Shown piece after piece: positions 1 through 9,639 of a DNA stretch of 64,000 nt. The translations under genes and the position numbers were made by a program. Source of the stretch: Pyropia yezoensis (taxonomy: Eukaryota; Rhodophyta; Bangiophyceae; Bangiales; Bangiaceae); contig CM020618.1 in NCBI GenBank assembly GCA_009829735.1, positions 35,192,894 through 35,256,893 on the forward strand, given 5' to 3'. Under the pieces are notes generated by a model. It was not told where the DNA came from. It was given only the letters and a program-made list of their open reading frames with translations, and ran no database searches. How positions within the stretch are numbered: position 1 is the stretch's first letter; every line of letters starts with the position of its first letter.

Positions 1-230
1 CTCAGAATCTCGCCACTCAGAATCTCCCACCCCAGCACCTGCCCATCGGGCCACACGAAAATTCAGGACGATAAATGCAGAAAACCCTCAAATCCAAGTT
101 GGATTTACTACTAGGCTAACTATCCCAAACTTAGGGAACATGGACCCAAATGCAGGGGGATGAACGGGTCAGGCTAGTGGCCTGCCGCCCCTTGCATGGC
201 ACGTGTTGCCCCCCTACCTGGGAGTCAATC
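1..230. repeat. LTR-like repeat arm, left copy
   Basis: This stretch matches 3488-3750 closely at first (near-identical for about 75 bases, then diverging). The right copy lies beside the primer-binding site and LTR start of a minus-strand LTR element, so this copy is probably part of the other LTR or its flank. It is cut by the window edge, so its true length is unknown. Old element; boundaries uncertain. Confidence 0.45.
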
Positions 231-1622
231 CTGCCACGGTTCTCAGCGTCCACTTGATGGTATTCAGGAAGCCCTTCCGAGAAGATCATCTTGAGCCTGT
301 CCTTAGGTTAACGTTGCCACAAGCCTCGCTCATCTCCCGGACTCGGTGGGCGAAGGCCTCTGAAGTCTCTTGTCGTTCCATGGTTGCCCGGCTCACCTTG
401 CCCACTGCCTTGCGCAGGGAGTCCGCGTCAGCGTAGTTGGACAGGAGCCAGTTGACCGCTTCCGGGTAGCTCCCAACGGTACGCCCGACAATGTGTCCAG
501 CTGAGTCTGGTAGAACCTGTGCGAACCGCTGTTCCGCTTCTCCGGTCATGAAGTTAACCAGGAGGTAGAGTGCCTTGCCCTCGGGCACATCGTTGTCGTT
601 GCATGCCTTGACAAACCGGCGCAGGAAGGCAAAGATAAGCGCCGGCCTCGTCCCGGAAAACTTGGGATGTCCCCCGAAGCTCGCCAGCTTGCGCCGGTTC
701 AGGGATGCCATCTTCTTGGCCATCTTCCAGGTGTAACCTTCGGCTTGGTTCTCCAGCCGGTAGTTGCCCCAATACGTGACCTTGTTCAGGGTGGCATTTC
801 CCACTTGGTGGGCAGGAAAGTCAAACTCGACGAGCCTGCGCCGGGTGGGACCAGGGGATGCGTCCCAGTCGTATCCCTCCTCAGAGCAGGAGGAACTGGT
901 CTCGCTGGTGCTAGAGCGACGACGACGACGCCGCCGCCTCTGGCTGCTCCGGTTACCGGTCTTGGACCTCCCCGCCCCATAGGACGCAAGGGGAGGAAAA
1001 GCTTGGCCGGTCCCAGGAGTCGAGGTCTCAGGGGGGACTCGTAGAACCAGTCATGGCGGTGCCTCTGGCACTGCTAGCGCCCACAGAAAGTGGTGTTTAC
1101 ACCCAGCTGCCATGTGTAGGTCTAGGAGTAATCACTCCAGGGGCTATTCCTGGATGTTCAGGGGTAGAACCGACAGGAGGGAGACGTCTTCTGCGAGTGG
1201 ACTCAAACGCCGTTGACCCCGGGGTGGCTCCCACCGGAGGGACAGCCAGAGGACCGGGAGCAGGAGGTACTTGGCCGCCTGTAGACTCCAGTCCGCTGCC
1301 GGGTGTCACGCCCAGGTCTGCTTCGCCCGTAGGGAGAACGCCGGGTTGGGCACCGTCCCCCGCGGTGACCAGATATGCGTCAAGGGACGCGCGGTCTACC
1401 TCTTCGGGCACCGTCATGCCAGGCAGGGTAGCCATGTTGTCTCTTGACAGCCACAGTCCAGTTGCCTGCGTGTCCAAAGATCGCAAAACCACAAGAGAGG
1501 GGTTGGGGAGCCAGGAATGGGATTCCCATGAACGGGTGCAAATAATTCCCAAACCACAGAAAAAGACAAAACAGGAACAACCCAACCGCTGCTCCCAAAT
1601 GTCTCTTCTCAAACACTCCAAT

Positions 1623-1639
1623 CCCCTGCTGCTCCACCA
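1623..1639 (-). other. Primer-binding site of element B
   Basis: The plus strand reads CCCCTGCTGCTCCACCA, that is a tRNA-like 3' end with CCA; the minus strand is therefore a primer-binding site next to the LTR. The same 17 bases recur at 3239-3255 and 53417-53433 beside the LTRs of other elements. Which tRNA it matches was not determined. Confidence 0.6.
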
Positions 1640-1643
1640 AATA

Positions 1644-2035
1644 TGTGGTATAAAACTCGATCCTCGCAGACACGTGTCAATATCCCTCGGGGGAATGGGA
1701 CAGGTAACACATACCCAGGAGAACTACGAGAGTGGTGTGCCTGTTGCCTCACGTGCCTGCTCGCTGGGCAAACAGATACGCACGGTAGTGCACACGGGGA
1801 AGAAGAAAGCAAACGCGCAGTTGTCTTTTTCCTGAGGGCGCGGGCCAAGGGCGCCTCGCTGTCCCTCTTAACGTGTCTGGGGGAGCCTCGGCACGTTGGC
1901 CAGGTAGCCCCCCCCATACCCCCGAGTGGCCCCGACCCGAGTCTAATCTCGGCAGGTCGGGGGCCACTATCACTACTAATTCTATTCCCACTCACTAATC
2001 TCACACTCGAAGTCTCTCAAATCAAGTCCCTCACA
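1644..2035 (-). repeat. LTR of element B
   Basis: It begins TGTGG directly beside the primer-binding site and ends in CA near 2035, about 392 bases. The terminal dinucleotides and position support an LTR. No second copy is in the window, so the outer edge is tentative. Confidence 0.5.
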
Positions 2036-3238
2036 AGTATGCAAAAACCCATCAGAAATCCCTCTCTCGCGTGTGGATAGCGTAGTCCACCGCATCCCAG
2101 TGCCGGGCACGGGCCACGGCCGCCAACCATCACCACACGGCGGGCGTGCTCAGGCACCTGGCGCCCTCTGGTCGCCATCCCGGGTCGACGCCAAGTCGGG
2201 GCCAGGGATGCTACACTAAGGGCGTAGGTCTCGCAGTCAATGCTCCCCTGGTAGACCGGGTTGGTTACCTGGATCTTGGGCGGCACCTCACGTTGAGGTA
2301 GTAGCCGCTGGGGCAGAGGGGTATACTGACCCGACGTCTCTGCTGTCTGCACTGGCGGGCTCGGTGTAGCCCCCGGTATTTCCGCAGGGAACGCCCCCGT
2401 AGATGGCGTTCGACCTGCCGAAGTCATTGTGGCTTCCACGTTGGGAGTCACAGGGGTCGATCTCTGTTCGTTACGCCCCGATGCAGGCGTACGGGGAAGT
2501 GTACCCTGCGTCTGCGGGCTCGAAAGCCCTACTCTGGTCTGGACATTGAGACCATCTGGCAACCTCGCCATAATCTGATTTAAAATGGTATTCGTCATCG
2601 TGACGACCAGTTCCGGCAAAGCCTGCCGCAACACATCAGTCGCCTCTTGACAGACAGTTTCCGCCAGGAGAGGGTCTCCGACTCCAGTCAAGTCTCGGTA
2701 AACCTCTGGGAGTCTACCTGAGGGGTGCCCACGGTCCCCAGGGGTCTCAACCAAGGGCAAGGGCGACGGCCCATCACCGACCAACGAAGGTCCGCCGTCC
2801 TCCGAGAGCCTGAATGGCGATGGCTCCATGCCAGAGTTGGTTCCAACCCGAGGGGCTCCCGTTGAAGACGCTTCCTGACGTTGGGACGTCCCCACAGGAC
2901 TCACCACTCGGTGGCCGAACTTCGAATCTCCGTCTTCGGGGGTGTCACCCGAACGAACTCCCAACTGAGTTGGGGTTGCCACTTGCCCGCCCGTTCTCCC
3001 AGTCCTGCTGGCTTGAGGGACCTCTAGTCCCTCTGCGACCCCAGTTACACCTACCTGTGTCTCACCAGTATTCAAAGGCACTGAAGTACGTGCGTCACCC
3101 GTGTACTCCCCGGACGACGGGGGGTCCGAACCAGCCATGTTGGCTAACGATCCGTATGACACGGTCCAAGACCACCGTTCCTCTGAGATAGAGGGCCCCC
3201 TACACCCGGGTGCACCCGGAGGTAAAGTGTACCTCTGC

Positions 3239-3255
3239 CCCCTGCTGCTCCACCA
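3239..3255 (-). other. Primer-binding site of element C
   Basis: Same 17 bases as at 1623-1639 and 53417-53433. It lies two bases from the TG that opens the adjacent LTR at 3258. Confidence 0.6.
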
Positions 3256-3257
3256 AA

Positions 3258-3640
3258 TGTGGCAAAAACGACTCGCGCACACAGCACCGAAGTTGGGGCG
3301 GTGCATAAGCGCTGCCTCCCGTGTCGGGGGAACGGGAAGAAGTGCAAGTCGCACACACGCTATCTCTGTTGTGGGGCAATCCCCCTACTACACAACAAGA
3401 AGATGGTGTGTGGGCCAACAGTTTCTTGGTCGGGACGGGGAAGCAAGGCCAAGCCCCGCTGTCCCTCCCCTTATCCCCCCAGGGTCCTCTCAGAATCTCG
3501 CCACTCAGAATCTCCCACCCCAGCACCTGCCCATCGGGCCACACGAAAATTCAAGACGATAAAAAGGCAGAAAAAGCTCAAATCCATATTGGATTTACTA
3601 TCAAGCAAAGTATCCCTGACTTAAGCAAATTCGAGATCAA
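3258..3640 (-). repeat. LTR of element C (outer edge uncertain)
   Basis: It starts TGTGGC next to the primer-binding site. From 3488 it is homologous to the sequence at the left window edge, up to about 3750. An internal GCCACA at 3537-3542 would make a short LTR of about 285 bases, while the homology favours a longer one. The end is therefore not fixed. Confidence 0.4.
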
Positions 3641-3802
3641 ATGCAAAGCGAGAAACGGGTCAGACTAGCTGTCTCCCGACCCCGAGTGGTTCGCCCTGTC
3701 CCCTGCATGGGGCCAGTTCTCCCACAGGTAATCGTGGGCTCCTCCGCCTCGGTAAAAAAAAGAGGGGTGGCCAAGCCGGGGCATCTGCCGGTCGTTCCGC
3801 AG

Positions 3803-4033
3803 CTACGTGCGGACGCTGGAGCGCGTGGCGCCGGTCGCGTCCATCAGGTAGGCGACCATGGTGTTTTTGTCAGCCGGCATGGTGGCAACAGCGGCGACGA
3901 GGTTGGCGACCATTTCCTCTGTGTGGCGCACTCCCAAGAGTCGACGGCGGGTGCCCCTCTTACTCGGGGGGCGGCTGACAACGGCGGCCCCCGGACGGGC
4001 AGGAGCCCGCCTGGGGCGGCAACGCCCCCCCAT
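3803..4033 (-). pseudogene. Small helix-turn-helix-like remnant
   Basis: A 76-codon minus-strand frame whose second half (VANLVAAVATMPADKNTMVAYLMDATGATRSSVRT) looks like a helix-turn-helix segment: a helix, a short turn at TGA and a second helix TRSSVRT. Past the stop codon the same frame continues LRNDRQMPR, so the stop may interrupt a longer old frame. Helix-turn-helix segments of this sort are common at the N terminus of transposases, but the family is not recognised and no catalytic domain follows. The first half is low-complexity Arg/Pro. It could be chance. Confidence 0.25.
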
Positions 4034-4356
4034 GGCCTTGAACGACGCCGACTAGGCGGCACGTCTCGGCTCGCCGCGCCGCTGTGCAGAGCCGGAGAGC
4101 GCCGAAAGTTGCAGAGGTGGTAGGGGAAGGGTACGCGGAGGGACTCTGGGTGGGGGGGGGTCGCAACTCGCAACGCTGGAGATGTCCGAGGGGATGCCAG
4201 ACACATAGCGCCGGTCCGCCGTGTCCCCACTGGGGCGCGGCGAGCGACTGATAAAAGACTTTGCTTGCAGGCGGTTGGGCAACAGGGCACTGGATCGGAT
4301 CAAAGTGCGCCGTTGGTCAGCATGGTTGGATTGGTCAACATTCGACCACCACGTGC
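4034..4356. other. No gene seen
   Basis: GC-rich sequence with no convincing frame. From about 4310 composition drops and the first TATTTGCT/TAGGCTTGGG copy of the DNA transposon end begins. Confidence 0.5.
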
Positions 4357-4412
4357 TATTTGCTTAGGCTTGGGTACCACGTGCTATTTGCTTAGGCTTG
4401 GGTACCACGTGC
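4357..4412. repeat. Tandem duplication of target site plus transposon end
   Basis: A 28-bp unit (TATTTGCT followed by TAGGCTTGGGTACCACGTGC) occurs twice in a row. Either copy could be the true left end. Likely a slipped duplication of target site plus terminus. Confidence 0.7.
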
Positions 4413-4720
4413 CCAAAACCCGCACGTGACGTGCGATTACGGCCGATCACACCCAATCACGGCGTGGTCGCGTCTTTTTCAGCGCGTGTCACGCGCGAAG
4501 TAGCCCACATGCCCTTGTATATAGTTTGTGTTGAATATTATTGATCTATATCACACATTGGAGCATTTCTTTCGGTCCAACTCATAGTCTTTGCTGAGCA
4601 GCACACTTGTCGCCGTGGTCCGTGTGGCAGTATCGCGACTGCCACGTATAACGGACCCAGCGGTCGGTGCTGTAAGGAATTGGGGTGAAAACCCGATATC
4701 TGGCTTGCGATGTTAAGGTT

Positions 4721-4800
4721 TCAACCCGTGGCGCAGTGGTCCACAACGCCTGGTTACCATATGTTCCATGGCGTGGGTTCGATTCCGGGCATCCAACATC
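4721..4800 (+). other. tRNA-like segment (SINE head or tRNA pseudogene)
   Basis: A perfect RNA polymerase III A box (TGGCGCAGTGG, 4729-4739) is followed 36 bases later by a perfect B box (GGTTCGATTCC, 4776-4786), the spacing of a tRNA. A partial D stem (GCG/CGC) and a four-pair anticodon-type stem (CCAT/ATGG) with a seven-base loop can be drawn. The T stem is poor and the acceptor ends do not pair, so this is not a sound tRNA gene. A tRNA-derived SINE head is the simplest reading. Confidence 0.45.
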
Positions 4801-5035
4801 GATTTTTCCGGCGATTTCAAGGTGGCTTCTGCTACAGTCCGCCTACCCGCAAAGTTAACCCAAGCCTGCCTGCGCAGGCGGCGCGCTTGGCCGATGCACG
4901 GCCCTCTCCAGTCGGGGGTGAGGAGGGTGGCGAGGGAGTGGCGGAAGGAGGCGGAGGTCGAGCCGCTCGCTGAGCGCACGCACGTAAAGGGTGGTGGGGA
5001 GGAGGGGGGGGACGCCGTCCGCGTCTAACCGCAAG

Positions 5036-5130
5036 CGCCGCCGCTGCCGCCTCCACAATCGCCGCCACCACTGCCACTATCGCTTCCGCCAGGGCCGCCA
5101 CCGCCACCACCGCTGCTGCTGCCACGTTTG
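5036..5130. repeat. GCC/ACC trinucleotide-rich microsatellite
   Basis: Imperfect CCGCCA/CCGCCG repeats inside the DNA transposon. The alanine- and valine-rich minus-strand frame across it is an artefact of the repeat. Confidence 0.6.
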
Positions 5131-6109
5131 CCGCAACCACGTTCGTTCAAATCCCAAGTGAAAGCTTGAGGAACCACCCGCACATGGGTAGCCCTCAACG
5201 TACACGTGATGTTGTCAGCGACCCGTGCCAGCCATCAGGGCGACAGGGTGTGGGGAAGAGGATAGAGATGGTGACGGTGGTGGGTCTAGGGAAGAAGATG
5301 GCGCGACGTCGGTGGTGATCGAGGGGGGTTCAAAGGGTTACGGTCGTCTTTGGTCTGTATCTGTGGTTGCCCCTCCGGTCTCCCCCGGTGGCGCCGACAC
5401 CCACACACTATATACTCGCATCGGGGCACCCGAGGTGCCCCAAAGCATGCGCTTCCCCGTTGCGCCGCCTGTAGGCACAAAACGGCCCCAAAACAAAGCA
5501 TGGTTCTCAGAACAAAGCATGGGCGGGCGTGCGCACTAAAGGAGTGCAGCCCCAGTTTGCCCCAAACGAAGGGGTCCGGCGTGCAGCACCTAGTGCGCCG
5601 TCCCAGCCGGCTCCAGACGCCAGTCGATCCGAAGGTCCGAGAGGCGTGTAAGCACGGTTCGATCGAGTCGACCAAATCGGCCAGCCGGCTAGCCTGTCAC
5701 ATCGCTGCAATGCTGCAGCGAGGACATTCTAACGGACTCGCCAGCTGTGGCAGATGTAGCTCGTCATGGGTGCTGACGGTGGCGTCTTTCGACAGGCCAT
5801 GATGGGTTGTCGATGGCTGCTGTCGTGCGGCCAGCAGACACCGTGAGACAGCGGCTGACTCATTTTGAGTCTGGAAGGTACACCGCGTCATGCCCCACAA
5901 TACAAGGAATTGATCCATGTTGCCAGGAGTTGGTTCGACAGGATCTGTAAGGAGAGGTCACAGATATTATCCCTTAGGTATGAGGCATGGAATTAGAGGA
6001 ATATCCTTACAGGAAGGGATCCGTCTGTTGGAAAAGGAAAGGGCCGAGCAGCGGGGCCAGCACCCCCGACGTCGCCGCTGCTGGCCGGGGGCGACCTGGC
6101 GCGCCCCGC

Positions 6110-6260
6110 TTGCGGCCCGCCACCGTCACGGCCTCCGCGGTCGCGGTCACCGCCACCGCTACCGTTGCCGCTGTAGCTGCAGCTTCCACTGCTGTCACCG
6201 CCGGCTCTGCCGCCAGGCCGCCAAGGATGCCGCTGACGCCGCTTTCACCGCCGCGCCGCC
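6110..6260. repeat. CCG/CTG-type degenerate microsatellite
   Basis: A stretch of imperfect CCGNNN repeats within the DNA transposon. No gene is supported. Confidence 0.5.
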
Positions 6261-6298
6261 GCTACCACCGCTGCAATCCCTGCCCTACGGGAAAATCT

Positions 6299-7594
6299 GC
6301 CGCGATATCCCGGCTGTTGCCCGGTTATCCAGGCCGCGCGATCATCCATGGTGGAACTGTCCACTGGCGAGCCCTTCGATGACCAACCCACCTTGATCCG
6401 GCCAAGGGGGAAACAGGTCTAACGATGTGCCTGGATATCCAGGACACTTCTTGTATGCACTATCGTCTCATTGGCTGTTGAGCGATGGTGGCTGGTGCCC
6501 AGAGACTCTCTCGAAAGGAAGTACACAATTACAAAGCTCATGCGACGTGAGTGGCGCGGGTGCAACCTTCTCCTGTGCTGGAGGGTAGTTAATGTGGAAC
6601 TGTGCTGGCGGTCGCAGCTCATCAACGAGCACTATACTGCACTAAACACCGACCTCGTCGCAACTCTACGCCCTCGCACACAGCGCGCGCTTCCCCGTGA
6701 TCGATGGTGCACCGCTTCCTTCATGTCCTATTGACTCAACCATACGATGATGTTACTGCCCCCGTCCACTCCGCCCGGTCTCTCGAGTAGCCACCACGCT
6801 ATTTTTTGTCCCCATCCTTCTCGGTCGCGATGTACGTCTGCCGACGTCCCCCCCGTCCGCTGTTTCGCCTCCCCCCCCTTCCTCCGCGACACCATTCTTC
6901 CGCCTTCATTTCTTCTTTCCTTGCTCCTCCACTTCACTTCCCCGCTCCCGCTCTCTCTCCCCCTCCCGCCTCGCCCTCTCATACCTCTCCGTCTTAGCAT
7001 CATCGGCTTGGTTGATTTACGCCGTCGAATTTGTGCACCCACTGGCAGATCTGTCCTGCGTTTGTGCTGTTCATCGTGAACTTGTTCTGTTTCTTTGTCT
7101 GCTGTATGGCCATTGACGTCATGACCATGCTTTTTGCTTCTTTTTTCTTCATGGCCTTGGCTGTCGAATCTTCGTCCTGTGCTATCTTTGAAGGCGTGAC
7201 GTTCTGCGTTCCCCCTCTACATCGTGGCTGATGATGTTGTGTTCTGTCCCCCTCTGGCCGCTTGGTTTTTTTAATTGTGCACGCCGAGGTTGCAGGGGCT
7301 TCGTTGTGGTTTGTGCACGAAGACAGGCTGCTACGGTGGCGGGCGATGGCCGTTGTACCGATGATGGTTATGGTTGTGAAATAAGTTGCTTGCATTGAAC
7401 CGTACCATTGGATCGTATTTAAACCTTGAACAATGCTTGTACACAGGACTACCTGACTCTCGAGCCTTCGGAGCCTGGAGATCCAGGCACATCGTCCTGG
7501 ATATGCAGGCAATCCGACCGCTGAGGCGCTTCTACAGCCTCCCAAAGTCCGGACAATCCAGGTGCTGGATATCCAGGCAGCCTGGATATCCCGG
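6299..7594. repeat. Dispersed palindromes of CCTGGATATCCAGG
   Basis: Exact or near-exact palindromes CCTGGATATCCAGG occur at 6430-6443, 7495-7508 (one mismatch), 7565-7577 and 7581-7594, with related GATATCC and ATCCAGGC pieces around 6300-6340 and 7470-7560. All lie inside the DNA transposon. Role unknown. Confidence 0.5.
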
Positions 7595-7859
7595 CAAGAA
7601 TTTCCCGTAGGACTGCTGGCGGACGCGACGGCGCACGCTACCGGTCCCGCAGCGGCTACCAATGACATGGGCGCTGGCGTCGGGTGCGCATCGCCGAAGC
7701 GGGAGCGGGGCGTCGTCCGCTGTGTGCTGCGCTCTGCATCCCCATGGCGGAGGACCACGGGAAGGAGGGCAGAGCCACTACAATTCGGGCCAGTCACCTT
7801 CTGAAATGTAGTATTTGAGTCGTATACTTAACTCCTAATCACATCCCCAATCACGCGTT

Positions 7860-7967
7860 TTCTCGCCGCGCGTGACGTGAGATCACGCGCTAAATCACGC
7901 ATGAAATCACGCAAAATACGTGATCTTACATCACGTGCAGCTCGTGATACCCAAGCCTATATTTGCT
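7860..7967. repeat. Right terminal and subterminal repeats of the DNA transposon plus target duplication
   Basis: Repeated TCACGC, TCACGTG and CGTGAT motifs lead to the inverted terminus ending at 7959. TATTTGCT at 7960-7967 is the target-site copy. Confidence 0.6.
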
Positions 7968-8121
7968 GTGTGGTTTGAGTATTTATATACACTTGCTGTC
8001 AGATCACAACCCAAATCACCAGGGTTGTTATACTTCAAGAAACCATCGGTCGGTAGTAGATTTATGCAATAATGATTAAATTTATCATTTTGACAATTAC
8101 ATCCACGTTCCTGACACGTGA
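7968..8121. other. No gene seen
   Basis: AT-richer flank immediately right of the DNA transposon. Confidence 0.4.
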
Positions 8122-8553
8122 TCCAAATCTAAGCACAGGCTGTACCTTGTCCGTGGTGAGGATGAGCCGCCTGACGGTGACTGCGACCGCCCTCCCGACA
8201 TTCGCACCAACGTACCGCCCATTTTCCCTGCGGACGACGGGCGCATCGCCTTCTGGGAGGTTGCCACGCGCACGGCGTCGGGCCTCGCCGCCCTCGCGCA
8301 GTGTGCAGCCTGTTCGCCGACGTGGCCGGCTCGGGACAACGTCGCCGGTGGAAAGGACGCCAACATCGGTGGCGACCATGCAGCTGAGAGGCACCTTCTG
8401 GCTTTCGCCGCGCAGTGCCTTCGAGTGGGGGACAGGATGCCTATCACAGGTGACTGTCGCCGCCACGGTGGTCGCGTTCATGGCTATCGTGTCGTTCCCG
8501 TCGAGCTCGATGGCTCAACGGAGGGCTCAGATGTGAACGCATTTTACAGCTAG
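8122..8553 (+). pseudogene. Orphan open frame without start codon (possible exon or gene fragment)
   Basis: One frame is open for 143 codons from 8122 to the stop at 8551-8553 and has no ATG near its beginning. Its composition looks protein-like rather than random: acidic and mixed residues such as YLVRGEDEPPDGDCDRPP, then IFPADDGRIAFWEVATRTA, a Cys pair (QCAACSP), and near the end MPITGDCRRHGGRVHGYRV. The other frames of the same DNA are Arg/Pro/Ser-rich shadows. It could be a 3' exon or a gene fragment. No family is recognised and no paired exon was found upstream. Confidence 0.3.
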
Positions 8554-8926
8554 TTCCTCGCAAGAGAGACACTTAATCGACATGCAATTCTGCTATATGT
8601 AATACTTCTTCACTCGGCCCTACTCTGCCGACTGAGATGACCGACCGGCATCCTAGATTCAAAACTGCATATCTTCTCGTCGAGTCGCGTCACCCAATCA
8701 AACGCTCCCACTACAGGCGGTTGCCGTTGCGGGACACAGCCCAGTCGAGTCGATGGATTCGTGCCTCGTGGCGGGCCGCCGGGGCCCCGCGCGGACGCCG
8801 GCGGCGACGCGAGCCAATGCCCGCCGGGCCCGCACGACGCGGCGGGGGCCGACTGGCCGCCGTCGGCGCCGCACGGCGCCGCCGATGGAGCTGACGCCGC
8901 TTCGTGGGCGTGGGGGGGGCCAGCCA

Positions 8927-8969
<43 letters not shown>

Positions 8970-9639
8970 AGACGGGAAACCCCCCCGGCCGAGCCCCGCA
9001 ACCCCCTTTCCTGCTGCCTCTGGCCATGACTGCCGCGCCGCGTGGGCCACCGCCCCTTATGGGGTCCGTGAGAGGTGGGAGGGGGCTGAATGGCGTCCTC
9101 CCACCTCCTGGGGCCCCCTCACCGCCTGCGCCCCTTTCCCGAGTTGGCGAATGCGTCCACCTGGCCCTCGTTTGGGGCGGCGGCTGACCTCACAAACACC
9201 GCCTCTCAGAGGGGGGGAAGAGCGGGGGGAGCAGCTCTTCGAAGAGGGTGGTTGGGTGTGGGTCCTACCCAGCCAGGAGGGGCGGGAGGGGGTGCGGGGT
9301 GGGGCCAGACAGAAGCACACGGCGGGGCTCCCTGCACGTCAGACCCATCCCCTGCTTTTCCACATCGCCGACTGGCGGCGTCTGGCCAACCTACGGAGCG
9401 CTATTTGTGGGGTGCGTGGCGATACGTGCGGGCCAACCAGGTGGCACCGCAGCGCATTGTCTGTTGTGGGCCACCCCTTCCATCGCCTCGCTCAGCCGAA
9501 ACAGCCCTAGCTGCTGTACCCCCCCCGCCGCCTCCCTGCTCAGCGCCATTCCCGTCGTTCCACGCCGTGCTCCACAGCTCTCCCCCGACCTCCCCCCCCC
9601 CACACCCAGTACGCCTTCTTCCCTCCCCCCTGTCTGACC
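8554..9639. other. Upstream region of PFP, no gene supported
   Basis: GC-rich DNA with a (GGC)n tract at about 8930-8970 and pyrimidine-rich DNA (about 9515-9635) just before the PFP start. The long frames here are shadows of the GGC repeat. The region should contain the PFP promoter and 5' UTR, but no specific element could be identified. Confidence 0.4.

Larger units (their letters stand above)
231..2035 (-). mobile_element. LTR retrotransposon remnant (element B), gag end only
   Basis: Read on the minus strand, the order is LTR (1644-2035), primer-binding site (1623-1639), a proline/glycine-rich gag N terminus (about 1600-1100) and a conserved gag core (about 804-286). The core holds KFSG, a hydrophobic FAFLRRF helix and ALYLLVNFMTGEA, the pattern of Ty3/gypsy gag capsid regions. 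No protease, reverse transcriptase, integrase or second LTR of this type is seen in the window. It is a broken, truncated fossil with several breaks and is not expected to move. Confidence 0.6.
2036..3640 (-). mobile_element. LTR retrotransposon remnant (element C), gag N-terminal part
   Basis: A second minus-strand element: LTR start at 3258 (TGTGGC), primer-binding site at 3239-3255, then an open gag-like frame from about 3140 to 2050. That frame is rich in Pro, Gly and Thr, begins near MAGSDPPSSGEY and has a helical stretch around LPELVVTMTNTILNQIMARL. It has no zinc knuckle or pol domain. Element B abuts it on the left, so B may have inserted in or beside it. Broken fossil; age cannot be estimated from one LTR. 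Confidence 0.5.
4365..7959. mobile_element. Non-autonomous DNA transposon with 8-bp target duplication (hAT- or KDZ-like)
   Basis: The left end TAGGCTTGGGTACCACG (at 4365 and again at 4393) is the inverse of the right end, which finishes CGTGATACCCAAGCCTA at 7959. Directly outside both ends lies the same 8-mer, TATTTGCT (4357-4364 and 4385-4392 on the left, 7960-7967 on the right). The subterminal regions on both sides are full of CACGTG and (A/T)TCACG(C) motifs, as expected for transposase-binding subterminal repeats. An 8-bp duplication with ends starting TAGG fits hAT; other superfamilies with 8-bp duplications (KDZ, P) cannot be excluded. No transposase frame is recognisable in about 3.6 kb, so the copy is non-autonomous. 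The interior holds a tRNA-like segment, GCC-type microsatellites and GGATATCC palindromes. Confidence 0.65.

Noticed and set aside
4721-4800. Functional tRNA gene
   Set aside because: A and B boxes are perfect but acceptor ends do not pair and the T stem has mismatches.
7000-7797. 265-codon minus-strand frame
   Set aside because: No family resemblance, and it is composed partly of the GATATCC palindromes inside the DNA transposon.
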